Positions 43,533 to 55,376 of a DNA stretch of 64,000 nucleotides are shown here, piece by piece; position 1 is the first letter of the stretch; each line of letters begins with the position of its first letter. The stretch lies in the NCBI GenBank assembly GCA_025331445.1, contig JAIWNE010000033.1, forward strand, positions 1-64,000. Reading direction: 5' to 3'. This stretch comes from Blakeslea trispora (lineage: Eukaryota > Mucoromycota > Mucoromycetes > Mucorales > Choanephoraceae). The notes beneath the pieces were generated by a model, which saw only the letters and a program-made list of their open reading frames with translations, did no database searches and was not told the origin of the DNA. The position numbers and the translations under genes are program-made.

Positions 43533-45481
43533 ATGCAAAACGCCAATATAGACCCTATAGCCTTCTTTGACCATCTGGCAGCAGCTTCAGCTTCATCTTC
43601 AAGCAAAAATGATTCTTCTTTTATTAGTAAATCAGATGAATCACAAGCAGACTATTCCATTGAAACAGCCAAACAACAAAAACATGTCATTCAAAACACA
43701 AGCACACAATCCATTCACTTTCAACAAGTCTGGAACGACTTGGTAGATAATTATACAGCGGAACAAAAAGGCAAGATACAACTAGAGAGAACACTTGTTC
43801 ATAAAACAGAAAAGCTAATTCAAAGCAGCATTAAGCCGTCATTTAAAAGCTCAACTAGGCGCATTGGAAGAAGTAGATGATCATTTTCGAAAAGCAAATA
43901 TTGATCTACATCATAAAATTGAAAATACTTACCACGAGCTCTCAGGCGATATTTATCATCATAAGCAGCATCTTGACATTGAAAAAACACAGTTTGAAGC
44001 AGAGAAAAAACTAATCAAAGGTAAGCCTGATAAAGAAAAAGTCATATGATCGTTACTCATATTTCACTTGACAAACAAAAAAGAAATTCATCAGTTTCGG
44101 GATGAAAAAGCAAGTTTGCTTGAATAGCATCATTTGAAGAGCTGTATTCTCAAGATGTTCATTGTATAGGTCAAGCTTAATGTAGGCGGACAGTTGTTTG
44201 AGACATCACTTTCTACTTTACGAAAAGATCCCAATTCTATGTTGGCTAGTATGTTTGGTGGTATGACTCTCTACTAAATCACATAGTCTGTGTAACAAAC
44301 ATCTCTCTCTTTTTTTTTTTTGTACATGGAAATAGAAGACAGTAAGATTATGCCAGATGCTGATAATTCATACTTTATTGATCGAGACAGCACCTATTTT
44401 CGCCTTGTATTGAACTACCTTCGTGATCTTCAAGTAAAGGGTCTACAGACACATTTCTCTTTTTCTTCTTTTTCTTGACTTTTTGTTGATTGATCTCATA
44501 CAACATTTAATAGATTCCAACTGGCATCATCAAAGATCATAAGGTGTAGGTAAATACTCGGCACAAAGGTTATATCTTGCTCTAAATGTACCTGTTTTCT
44601 TTCTTTCTTTTTTAGAATGGATGAATTGATGCAAGAAGCAAGATTTTATAAACTTTATGGTAAGTTGATTGAAGTGATTTGTCTTCTGTATATTGATCCC
44701 ATTCAATTCAAGACTTGTTAAGGCTCAAATGGTCTCAGGTACCAATCATGACTCAAGGTAAAGAAAGAAACTGAAAAATAACCATCCTTTCGCGCCATTT
44801 CCTGTTCGAATGCTTAAAGAAAAATTATTGTATCTGTGTAATAGATGAACTCTATCAATTGTATCCTCCTCCAAAATCCACTGCCTCTCAAGGTCATACC
44901 ATTTACCGGCCTATTATCATTCAATTAGAAAAGAAGAACTTAACAAACCTGGATTTTTCTGGCTACCATATTGACCCTCGCTCAAGCTTCTCTGAAAGCA
45001 ACTTGGAAAACTGTCACTTTGAGCATGCAAAGTTTGGGTTTGATTTTGATCATCAAGTTGATTTTAGTTATTCCTTTATGTTGGGCGCTCAATTGCCTTC
45101 CGAAGGTACTGAAAATCGTGCATCTGGTAAGTAGCATGTTTCAGTAAGATCCACTGATTATTTATAGACTTGCTTAGGAGTACAATTCAATCTGGAAGGT
45201 GCCATTTTAGATAACTGCAAGTGACTTGAGCTAACTTCAACTGCTCAATAAAAACCTAATTGTAATGCTCTTCTTCATCATCTTTATTCTATACAGTATC
45301 ATATGAACTAACAAATGAACTCACCAACACACCATTAGAACCTAGTTGGCTGTTTCCCCCCACAAAAAAATTGTTAGATGTAAATACTAATTTGCCAGAT
45401 TTAATGCTTGATTCGATTAAACAGATTAAATCGCATAACGGACTTTATCTACAGTCCTTGGTCTTGTTGACCTCTTGTTAA
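43533..45481 (+). CDS. KCTD-like BTB protein with coiled coil, apparent frame breaks
   Basis: Starts MQNANIDPIAFFDHL at 43533. Residues ~45-165 predict a long coiled coil (VWNDLVDNYTAEQKGKIQ... through LGALEEVDDHFRKAN...). The frame changes by one base at about 43826-43836 within this helix. A T1/BTB domain follows over several exons: VKLNVGGQLFETSLSTLR, YFIDRDSTYFRLVLNYLRDL, and MDELMQEARFYKLYG. Next, IYRPIIIQLEKKNLTNLDFSGY...SNLENCHFEHA resembles the pentapeptide-like strand repeats of KCTD9-type proteins. The tail ends ...LVLLTSC. The splice just before the T1 domain (44080-44170) and the one near 45225 could not be resolved cleanly. Likely a cullin-3 adaptor or oligomeric scaffold. Confidence 0.7.
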
Positions 45482-46454
45482 TGCAGCCGGTCTCAATACT
45501 AGAATATATTCTGTGAGCGTATCCTACAAGTAGGTATATCAAAAAGAACATCAATCAGTCTTGGCACGCTCAGGGACATTGAGTCAATGAGATTTGTGCA
45601 CAACAAGACAAGTCTTTGTACTGTCTACTTCTGTAATGTCCAGGTAGATTCCTTTCTTTATAATCATCCGAGTCACAAATACAACTAGCAACATGAGCTG
45701 TATAAGCAGACCAACTACTGAGACAAGCGCATCTAAAGATGAATTGCTATATAGCTGTTTATATGTTATGATTAACTTGCATGTCTTTGCTGTCACTAGA
45801 GTATCGCCCCTTATTTTCTCTTTTACTGCAGAACAATGAACAGTAATCATTGTGAATGATCTATGCCAACTTTTTTTTTTCTTTTCATACTAAGGATAGG
45901 AATGTGGTCTTTTTTCCCAAGATTTCAATGCTCACAATGTTGGTGGCAAAGAAAATCTGATCTGAGATTGAATACGCATTTCATGCGAGTTTATTTGAAA
46001 GCTAAAAAAAAATATTCATACAACAACAGCTTAAACAATGAGACTATCAACACCTAAGAGAATGACGTATATTAAAAAAGAAGAAGCGACAAGACTCAAT
46101 TGTATCTTTCTTGAGCTTCAGTGTACAAATTTTCAGAGCTATTTCATATGCAATAATCTCATTGTTGCTCCCTACGATTCGCTTTTTCTTTATCTTCGCC
46201 CAGAGTCCTACATTCTACCTCGTTTTATTGACTAACATAAGCATAACTTTGCTTGAAGCTAAATGCTTTATTTTTAAGCCCCTCTGCCCTCAGAGCAAAT
46301 CAAGCTCACTGATAAGCAGTCACAGTATCCAATTTTTTTTTTTTTTTTTTTTTCAATGAACTACATAGGTGCAACTAGTTTCACTTGACTTAAAAGTCAA
46401 TTTTTTTTTTTCAAATTTCTTTTCTTTTTCCTTCCTTATCTATATAGTAATAAT
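45482..46454. other. Spacer with a truncated promoter-like repeat
   Basis: Contains repeat copy 2 (45761-45911) and a T20 run at about 46335. An 88-codon minus frame at 45584-45850 has one hydrophobic segment and overlaps the repeat; not called as a gene. Confidence 0.5.
45761..45911 (+). repeat. Dispersed promoter-like repeat, copy 2 (truncated)
   Basis: Matches the first ~150 bp of 50599-51008, including TATCGCCC and CTCTTTTACTGCAGAA(C/T)AATG. The CCAAT/TATA half is missing. Confidence 0.65.
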
Positions 46455-47368
46455 ATGGTACATATCCTTCAAAGCTTATCGTTTTTATTCAGAGTAACTT
46501 GGACTAACACACACCAATTACATTAGCCCCAAAACGAGCATATTGAAGAACACATTAAGCGACATGGTCGTCGTCTCGATTACGAAGAGAGAAAGTAAGA
46601 TCCATAAAAAAAAAAAGAAAAAAAAAGATAGCCATTCTCAAACTGCAACTTTACAGGCGTAAGAGAGAAGCTCGTCTTGTTCACAAGAACTCTCAAATTG
46701 CTCAGAAGCTTCACGGCTTCAAGGCCAAGATGCATAACAAGAAGCGTCATGCCGAGAAGATTCAAATGAAGAAGGCCATTAAGCAACATGAAGAAAAGAA
46801 TGCCAAGCAGAAATCAGCCGACGCTATTCCCGAAGGTGCTGTACCCACCTATCTTTTGGATCGTGAAGGTGAAGATCGTGCCAAGATCCTCAGTAACATG
46901 GTCAAGCAGAAGAGAAAGGAAAAGGCCGGTAAATGGTCTGTTCCTTTGCCTACAGTGCGTGGTATGGCAGAAGATGAAATGTTCAAGGTAATGAAGACGG
47001 GTAAGAACAAGACAAAGCAATGGAAGCGTTTGGTGACAAAGGCTACCTTTGTTGGTGAAGGTTTTACCCGTAAGCCCCCAAAGTACGAACGTTTTGTGCG
47101 TCCTATGGGTTTGCGTTATAAGAAGGCACATGTTACACATCCTGAATTGAAAGCTACTTTCTGCTTACCCATCATTGGTGTCAAGAAGAACCCTCAATCA
47201 CCTCTTTATACCCAACTCGGTGTCATCACAAAGGGTACTGTGCTCGAAGTCAATGTATCTGAATTGGGTCTTGTTACAACAGGTGGTAAGGTTGTTTGGG
47301 GTAAATACGCTCAAGTGACCAACAACCCCGAGAATGATGGTTGTATCAATGCTGTCTTGCTTGTCTAA
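46455..47368 (+). CDS. NSA2: NSA2 60S ribosome biogenesis factor (260 aa)
   Basis: Exons 46455-46457 (the ATG alone), 46527-46594 and 46657-47368. Immediately after the start codon comes a 69-bp intron (GTACAT...CATTAG), after which the protein continues [80 protein letters not shown] and [33 protein letters not shown]. This is the full-length Nsa2/TINP1 family (260 aa), sharing the eS8-like fold. It acts in the nucleolus and nucleus in late pre-60S maturation (ITS2/27S processing). Strong codon bias. The single-codon first exon is inferred from the absolutely conserved N-terminus. Confidence 0.95.
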
Positions 47369-47604
47369 AGAATCAACCATTTCAGCTACTTTTCTAAATC
47401 TGTACATTTTCCTCCTTTCTTTCATTTCTCCTACAAGTCATTAGTCTTCATATCTTTTTATGTGTTCAATTTCCCTTTCATAATAAATTAAACTTTCTCT
47501 CTCCATACAATTAGAAAACGCATGGGGTTTTTATTTTGTTTATTCAATTTAGTTGTGTGTGTATACATATAAAACAAGTTGCAATTTCAAATTAAGAAAA
47601 GGAT

Positions 47605-49267
47605 TTAACGAGTACATAAGATTTTAGCAAAAACAGCTGCTAAAGAAGAGGATGATCTATGAAATATATTGGTAAAATTAAACCGTGTGGGTGCTGACTC
47701 TGGCTTTTGTTTCTCGGGTAATTTACTATCGTTTTTTTCAAGCGAGGAAGTAAACGAATTAGAGGTCGTAGAAGAGGATTGGAGATGATAGCGTCGGTGA
47801 TATACAGAAGAGGATGAGGATGAAGAAGAAGTTTTGGTTGCATGAGTAACAAAAGAACGTGTGTGATGATAGAATGATCCTAAGGGTGTCGAATCAGGGA
47901 ATGGAGGGGGTGTTGAAGGCTCTTGTGGGTCATGACCTGATAAATGTAAGTCATGTCTATACAGTGAATCTGAGTTTCCATTTTCTTGGTCTATCAGTCG
48001 TTCTTGAGTGAGATGATAAATAGAGAGCAGTGGGTGATAGGCTGCTGGAACTGTCTGTGGATCATCATAAGGTTGTTTAAGTAACTCCTTTGCAGTCAAA
48101 GCAGCAGACTGTTGAATTTGGATCACATAATCTGCCGCTGAACGATAGACTGCTGAGCTGACAATCATCTCCATTTTTGCTTGAATGTCCTCCACTGAGC
48201 CCATATTAAAGCCTCGCGTCATATGTTGCATAACACAAGGTGAAAGAGGAGTAGTGATAGGTACTCGTGACGGTAAATAGTTCTTGATGGGGCGAACGTA
48301 TCCTTCATTGATCCAACGATGTCGAATAATATCGGCTAGAATGATACGCTTAGAAGGATTGGTGACAAAGATGCGTGAGAGTAAGTCGCGACAGGATGGA
48401 CTAAGATGAGCAGGATAAGCGACTTGTCCTCGTTTGATTTTCTCATGCAATCCTGGCATACACTTGTCATCAAATGGAACTGAGCCTGTGACCATCACAT
48501 AAATGACAACACCCAAGCTCCAAACATCAATCTCAGGACCACGGTAAGGTTTTGCATGCAACAATTCTGGTGCTGCAAAATAAAGTGAGCCGCAATAAGT
48601 TGTTAGTCGTTTTTCAGGACAAAACAGGTTTGAGAGTCCAAAATCAATGATTTTTATATTTCGACCTTCTTTGTCAATCAAAATGTTCTCAATCTTCAAG
48701 TCACGATGAACGATCGAATTTCGATGCAAATAATCTAGAGCACTGATGATTTGCCGGGTAAAATGTCGAGCATGTGTCTCTGTTAATTTGTGTTGCTTTA
48801 CAATATAATGCAGGAGCTGGCCTCCATTGACATAGTCCATGATGATGTAGAAATAAGGGCCAACAGCTACCAGATTCTTTAGCTGTACAATGTTGGGGTG
48901 ACGTAGTAACATCATGATGTGAGCTTCCCGGATAGTCCGTAGCTCGCGAGTTTCCTCTTTGGTTTTTGCCTTCATTCGTTGCTCTTTTGTAAGTGGTTTT
49001 CCTAAATTGTTGAATCCATTGATTTGGAAGTTGGCTCTTTTGACGATTTTGACAGCTACCTTTTATTTATTTGTTAGAGTTAGTTTTTATGAAACCAGCT
49101 ACAGAAGAGATAAAAAAAAATTAAGCTACCTTTTGGCCAGTGACATGATGAATACCCAACTTGACTTTCCCCATGCTACCTTTTCCTAGGCTACAATGTA
49201 ACTCAAAATCATCTATACTAGAAAGCAGTGTACTTTTTCGAGCGTGCGATCTTTTCAATTGAGACAT
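47605..49267 (-). CDS. Ser/Thr protein kinase, CAMKL (SNF1/MARK/KIN-like) type (530 aa)
   Basis: Exons 49267-49130 and 49059-47605 with a 70-bp intron. Kinase domain residues ~21-275: glycine loop LGKGSMGKV (28-35), VAVK (K50), HRDLKIEN (D166), DFGLSN (D185), a Ser/Thr/Cys activation loop, CGSLYFAAPELL, and DVWSLGVVIYVMVTGSVPFDD. All catalytic residues present. The C-terminal ~250 residues are Ser/Thr-rich and mostly disordered, with a poly-Ser run (SSSSSSSSS); a UBA or KA1 domain is not obvious. Such kinases regulate polarity, the cell cycle or nutrient response; which one is not determinable here. Converges on NSA2, 236 bp away. Confidence 0.9.
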
Positions 49268-51390
49268 TCAATGTCTTCTTTAAAGTGAAAAAACAGCAAT
49301 AAAATTCAGAGAGAGAGAGAGAGGAAGGAAATAAACTATGGTTGAATGAATAAAAGAAAAAAAAGTTAAAAGAAGGAAAGTCAACTGGAACTTCTGGCAA
49401 TCTCGCATAGCTACTTTGATATAAATAGCGAGGCGAATACTACTTTGTTCTGTAATTTTCGGATCATTTATTGTTCTACAGCATATATTGGCATTTTCTT
49501 TATATGATTTTTTTGAGATATGATCAACAAATCAAAAGTTTGTTTCCTTTCTTTGTTAAATTGATGTTGTAGACTGCTTAGTATACTCCTTATGTACGCT
49601 TGCATCAATCAACAGGTATTCTTTTTATGCATGTAAAGTAATGTGTCACTGGGTCCATAGTTTTAATGTGTTACACAAGGACTATCCAACCGTAAAGAAA
49701 GCTCTGTTTTTTTTTAAACATTCAAGCCTGTTTGTCTGTTGACACAGCATTTCTAGAAATAGATTGCAAACTTTGTGAAATGTGTTGCAGAATCAAGAAA
49801 TTAGCTGCAAGCATAAAGAGGATGCTTGTACAAGCCTATATGTCATTTGGTGTTGTTGTCAATATTGATGTTTCTATGAAAATGACAGCTGGCCAATGAA
49901 CGACATTGAAGTGACAAAATCCTTTAGGTCGCTCAAAAGAAAAAAAAATTCAGTTACGAGCAATTGGATTCTATCATGAGATAGAGTTTGCCTGTCAAGG
50001 GAGCAAATAGGATATTTGGGAGTAACAAGAAGTAACAAAACTCTAAACCTCTTTTAGATGCGTCACAATGCTTTTGTTCATCCTGCTTTTCTGTTAGGAA
50101 AACGACAATAACAGCATATCACAGCTACTACGGGCGTGCCGCTCTGGCGTGCCCTTTTTTCACGGTCATATTTAATAATTGTATGACCTCCAAGTATTTT
50201 ATTTATAGGTAGGCTTTGAGGTTCTCTGCTTATATGTCATGAACCAGAGCTTCTAATCAGCAGTATTTCTTTGGTTTTCCTTGATGCAACTCCTATACTT
50301 TACTACTATTCAAAAATATACATAAGCGAGAATAGCTTCTGCACGATAGGGATAGACTCAAGCTATTTTGTCATGAATTGTAGCCGTTTGTTTATGATTC
50401 AGAGAATATGTTTGTAATTATTGGATGTTTCGAATGAGAGCATTAAAGAGAAGAACGTAGGAGAATCTAATAACGTTGAGGACCGTAGCTGATGATCGTC
50501 AATTAGTAATCAGTAGCTTTGTTTACTTGAATGTATGACCTTATTCAATGGCAAGTGATGTTTCCAAAAGGCTCTTGATATATTTGCTTCTGTTTAGAAT
50601 GTCATGATTAGCTTGGGTGCTTTTATGGATACAAGAGCATTGATGTATCGCCCTATTCTCTCTTTTACTGCAGAATAATGGACAGTGGTTATTGTAAACG
50701 ATCTATGCTAGTCTCTTTTCCTTTTGTGCTAAGAACAAGAATTTGGTCTTTTTATATTATCCAGCAAAAAAAAACAATAAGGCGTACATTGATATAGAAC
50801 AAGGTTCAGACCAGTCCACAGAACGAATAAACAAGCAATCAATATATCAACCAATGAGGACAATTGGTCAGTAATGTGGTCAATCTACTTTATAAAAACA
50901 AAGAAAAAACAAAGAAAAAACAAATACTTCCCCCCCCCCTCCTTTCTTTTCTTTACTTCTATAAAAATGAAAATCATATCATACAAAGGTAACAAGGCTA
51001 TTCAGTAGACCATGATCTTTAGATGTGGTGAGTCATTGACTAAATAATGAGCATAAGAGAGATGACAGCTTTTTGGTGAATAGATAATTAGGCTCATCTC
51101 TATCTGCATTCCCGCACACGGCAAATATAAATGAGAGGACTCTTCTTTTTCTTCTTCAGAAATCCAGGGAAGTTGATAAAGCAAATACATACACACACAG
51201 ACAATGGTTCAAATCAAAGCTATTTTTTTTTCTTCTTTTACAGAGAGAAAATATACAATATAGTTTAGTGGATATGAATGTATAGTGTGTGTGTATATAT
51301 AAAATAACAAGTTGTAGAGTATTTAAGACGAATGTCACTAGTAAGCAATAGGAATAAATATAATGATATGTCAAAAAAGAAAAGGAAAGA
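49268..51390. other. 2.1-kb spacer with promoter-like repeat copy 3
   Basis: A GA repeat at 49307-49325 next to the kinase start, a GC-rich motif GGGCGTGCC...GGCGTGCCC at 50132-50154 followed by six T, and the dispersed repeat at 50599-51008. No gene supported. Confidence 0.55.
50599..51008 (+). repeat. Dispersed promoter-like repeat, copy 3 (full length)
   Basis: About 400 bp, alignable along its length with 3931-4335 inside the large element. Contains CCAATGAGGACAATTGG, TCAGTAATGTGGTCAATCTA, CTTTATAAAAAC, a C/T-rich tract and then ATGAAAAT...CAAAG/GTAACAAGG. No coding body follows. Confidence 0.68.
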
Positions 51391-53274
51391 TTAAGAACGA
51401 CCAGCGTCAATACCAGCAGAGAAACCAGAATGATTATCTTGTTGTTGTTGTAGTCGACTCTGATATGATGCCATATACATATGATTGTCTGCAGGATAAT
51501 GCGAAGCTTCGTGGTGTATACGGGGATCGTGATGGCTGTTGTGTTGAGGAGGAGACCAGTAATCTGTATTCGTCTTTGCAGTATCGTGTTTACCTATCTT
51601 GGACTCATTTGATTGGTAATTGTGGTACATATGAGGTGAAGATGCTGTTGGAACAGGAGGAGGGAGTGCATGCTAATAGAGGAAAGAGTTAGAATGGACC
51701 AAAAGATACTGAATCTATACTTTATAACAGGTGTTTGCTTACATGCTGAAAGTGAGATGGGTTTTGTTGAGAAGAGTATTGTGGCATAGACTGATTCGAC
51801 ATCATTGAGGAGTATCCAGTTGATAGTGAAGGATATGGGTAACCTTGATATCCAGGATAGGGTCCAAAATCGCTCATGGGAGAGTTAGGCATACTGTTGT
51901 AATGAGTGCTATTATTAGGAGATGATTGCTCATTGTTATCTAAGGTAGAATGGGTGCTGTTGGAAGGATCGGGAGCCATGGGGATGGAGTGTGGATGGCG
52001 ATGAGGCAGGTCTGCTGAAGCCATATTAAGTTCCGGGTTCTGTCTAAAGCGAGTATGGGAGTCTGAATAATGACCAGGACTTCGTCCACGAACAACAAGA
52101 GGAGCAGATGAACAGTTAGCCACGCATAAAGGTGGTTGGTTAGAGAAGTTGGCATAGAGGTCTATGACAATCTCATAGTACTGCTGGGCAGCACGTCGTT
52201 TGCCGTTGTTTGCAGTCGCTGTTTTAAACTGAAGGCGCTCAAAGGTGACGATATTATGATTTGCCCCCACGGTAGCTAAATGCAAATTGCCACCTGCGCG
52301 CACCAGACGTGGTTCAGGGATGACTTGAGGCCCTTTGTCGCGCTTGGGTGTATGCTGAACAATTTCAATCTTTTTATCATTATTGGCTATACGGGCGCTG
52401 ATGCCGATAGAGAAATACTCTACTTGTAACAGTTCTTGTGTATCTGGTTTTCGAAGCAGACAAGGTACCTCAGACCCACGCAGCTCGTAATTCGTGCCTT
52501 GGATTTCGAAAACTGAACTAATTTGAAAATAGTTACGTCGGTAACAAGTCCAATCTTGATCTGCTCTAAAAAATCCTCTGTCCATTTTTGCATATAGATG
52601 AACTTGGTAACTATTATTATTATTTTTTTTTTAAAAAAAAAAAGGTTCAGTCTACTATATATTTTTTTCTTTCTCGGGCATCGCATGATTGCGACAGAAA
52701 AAAAGAAGACCTACTTGTTTGTTTGGTCTAAGCTACATAGGTCGTAATGTTGTCTCGTTTCAGTAAAGGTAGGTCCAGTCTCGAAGCTGAAGAATGAATC
52801 CGTTCTTCTTCTTCGGATTGGGCCAGGAGTTGAGTAGGGGATAGAGTGAAATGTAGCAGTATAACTGGAGGATCTGGAAGGCATTGGTAGTTGTATATTT
52901 GCTTTATTGTTCGCTGTTGACAAATTAGGTGAAACTGGAGGAAGCTGACGAGGAGATTCTGGACGTGGTGTTTCTGGTTGCGACATCGACAAAAGACTAT
53001 AAAAGTAAATTTATATGTATGTTAGACAAAGAAAAAAATCCCTCTTTTTTTTTTTCAAAAAAAAAAACATGGTGTCATATAAATAAATGACAAATATTTG
53101 TAGAAAAAAGAACTCTTACCCTGGTTGTAAAGGCGAAGACATTGGTATCTGAGAAGATCCTTCACTGCCTGAAGATGGGTCGTTGTTTGGAAATTCTCCA
53201 TTGTTATAGTAAGACAAAGGCATATAGCTTGACATTGCCTCGGGTTGGATTGAATGCCATTTGTTTGGTTGCAT
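51391..53274 (-). CDS. Ndt80/PhoG-type transcription factor (528 aa)
   Basis: Exons 53274-53120, 52996-52715, 52610-51743 and 51672-51391. Residues 1-145 are Ser/Pro/Gln-rich and disordered. The NDT80_PhoG DNA-binding domain runs from ~148 to 310: GFFRADQDWTCYRRNYFQ, KKIEIVQHTPKRDKGPQ, LQFKTATANNGKRRAAQQYY and APLVVRGRSPGHYSDS, with the contact-rich basic loops intact. The C-terminal ~220 residues are Asn/Ser/Pro/His-rich with a QQQQ tract, a likely activation region. Ndt80-type factors bind MSE-like DNA and control meiosis, starvation response or programmed cell death in fungi. The first two introns are unusually long here (123 and 104 bp). Confidence 0.92.
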
Positions 53275-55376
53275 TTTGTATGATGAAATAAAGAGGATAG
53301 AAAGAAAGCGAGAAAAGAAAAGGACAAAAGGGAAATATTATAAAATAAAAAAAAAAAGCTAAAAAAAAGTTATTCGGGATAAAGAAAACCTTGTTTTGTT
53401 TTCCTTGTTTTTTAGAGTTTTTTTTTTACTTTTCTTTTTAGTTCACTGAACAGTTACTTTCTTCTCTTGGTTGACAGAGTCTACACACTTTGCTTTAATC
53501 CTTTTGTTTGAAATCATGCAATTATGGATATTTGTGCCTGTTTTATTTTTTGAAAAAGTAGATCAAGGTACCTGTTTTTTTTTCAGTTTCAGAAATAAGG
53601 GACCTTTTTTTTTTAAAGCTGGACAAGAAGTGAGGGAGAGAAAAGAAGAAAAAAGATTACCAAATACAACTTATTTAGTACAAATTTACTTGAGCCTTTA
53701 TTTTCACTCATAAAGTGTTTTCCAAGAGGATGATCATACACACATCTTCTAAATAACTATCAAACAAAAACTCCCAATCGAATCTAATTTTTTTTTATCA
53801 TTGTCCAATGACTTTCTTTTTTAAGAACAAAACTACTTTTCTAAACAAGAAAAAAAAAATCATTGGTGGTACAAGGTAGATCAAGCAGTCCAAGGAATAT
53901 CATTTTCTGAAAATGAAGCTTTTCTCTCTCTCTCTCTCTCTCACTGAGGTTTCTGTTTAGTCTGTTTTTTAAGACTACGACAGTTTTAAGGGTGTTGAGA
54001 AAAAAAAAGCATGTAATACGCGTTAGAGCAAACTTTAAACCACACTATTTCTGGATATTTAGAAAGTAAAGATTACCTTCATCTCATTTCAAATCTCGGG
54101 TAGCAACTTTTTCGGTCAAAACCTATGTGTAGCTTAAGGCCAGAGTATCAACAGAACTCTTGAAAGTCTTTCAAGAGACAATTGTTACGAGCATAAACTA
54201 AAGTATGATAAAAATCACAGCAATGGTCGAAAATGTTTTCTGCTGTCTCCTGTCTTTATTTTTGGGATTTTGTAGGACTCTCCTATTGAGAGAAATAGAT
54301 AGACTGGGTCACGCGGATTCATTTGATTGAGTCAAAGCATGCAATTCTTTAGAAACTGTCGAACCCAATTCCATCCATTCTAACTTTATTGGCCTAATCC
54401 TAAACCTGTTAAAGTACTTTCTTGTTTTAACAAGAGCTAGATTCGTCCAAAAGAGAGCGCATCTTTATGCTTTTGGAATTTATACGCCCCTCCTATGACA
54501 CTTTGCCATCTGTAGTGAATGTAGTTCAAATTTCCCTCTCTTTTTTTTTAGTGAAAATGGTTTACCTAATAATATACGCCTTTGTTCCCAAGCATTCAAT
54601 AGGTTGAGAAAATATGGTAAAATAAATCGCTTAAAGATTTCCCTGCAGCCACCAATGATGATACAAATGAAATGACATTGTCTCAAGCAAATACTCAGGC
54701 TTTAGATAGTTACTATATAAGGTATCTCGATTTATTTTATAGTGTCAATAGTATTTCAAGAGATTCTCTAATTATATCATCATTGTCAACTAACATGGAC
54801 AAGATAAGCCTAATCCTAAATGATATTCAGCTGACTATAAAATGAATATTTTAGCTTGAGAGTTTGGACAAATTTTATTTGAAAGTAGCTTTATAGTGTC
54901 ACGCGTAAATGCTGTTTTGCATATTGGATTCATGAGGGGACTAGGAACACAAGCTTCTCTTTTATGTGAAAACAATGCTGGTTCACTGTGTGCAATATCT
55001 TTCTCTTTTGTACTTTACCTCTATTTCTTGGTACATCTATATCCCGCAATAGCGGCACTATTATCTCCATTTACCTCGCTTTAACGATAATCTACACCAA
55101 ACGCTTTTAGGCTAAAGCCAACTAAGAAAAGAAAAAAAAAAGAATGCTTATTTGCAAATATCCGTATCTTTGTAACCTTTGGTAAAGAGAGACAGAGAGA
55201 GAGACAATGGCTTTTCTTTTGAATGAATACCTTAAAAGAGCAATTTTTCTTTGGATTTGTCTTTATAAGTCTGACAAATTGCTGTTGCACTCTTTTTACT
55301 GCTTTTTGTAAATGACTATATTCAGTTTTTTTTTGGGCATATGCTTAACCTTGTATACATTATTTTATTAATAGTA
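53275..55376. other. 2.1-kb spacer
   Basis: Poly-T/poly-A tracts near the Ndt80-type promoter and a (CT)n tract at 53924-53944. Short frames at 54480 and 54896 have no domain or codon bias and are not called. Confidence 0.5.

Noticed and set aside
55081..55290. 69-codon minus frame downstream of the exchanger
   Set aside because: Lies in spacer, Lys/Phe-rich, no support.
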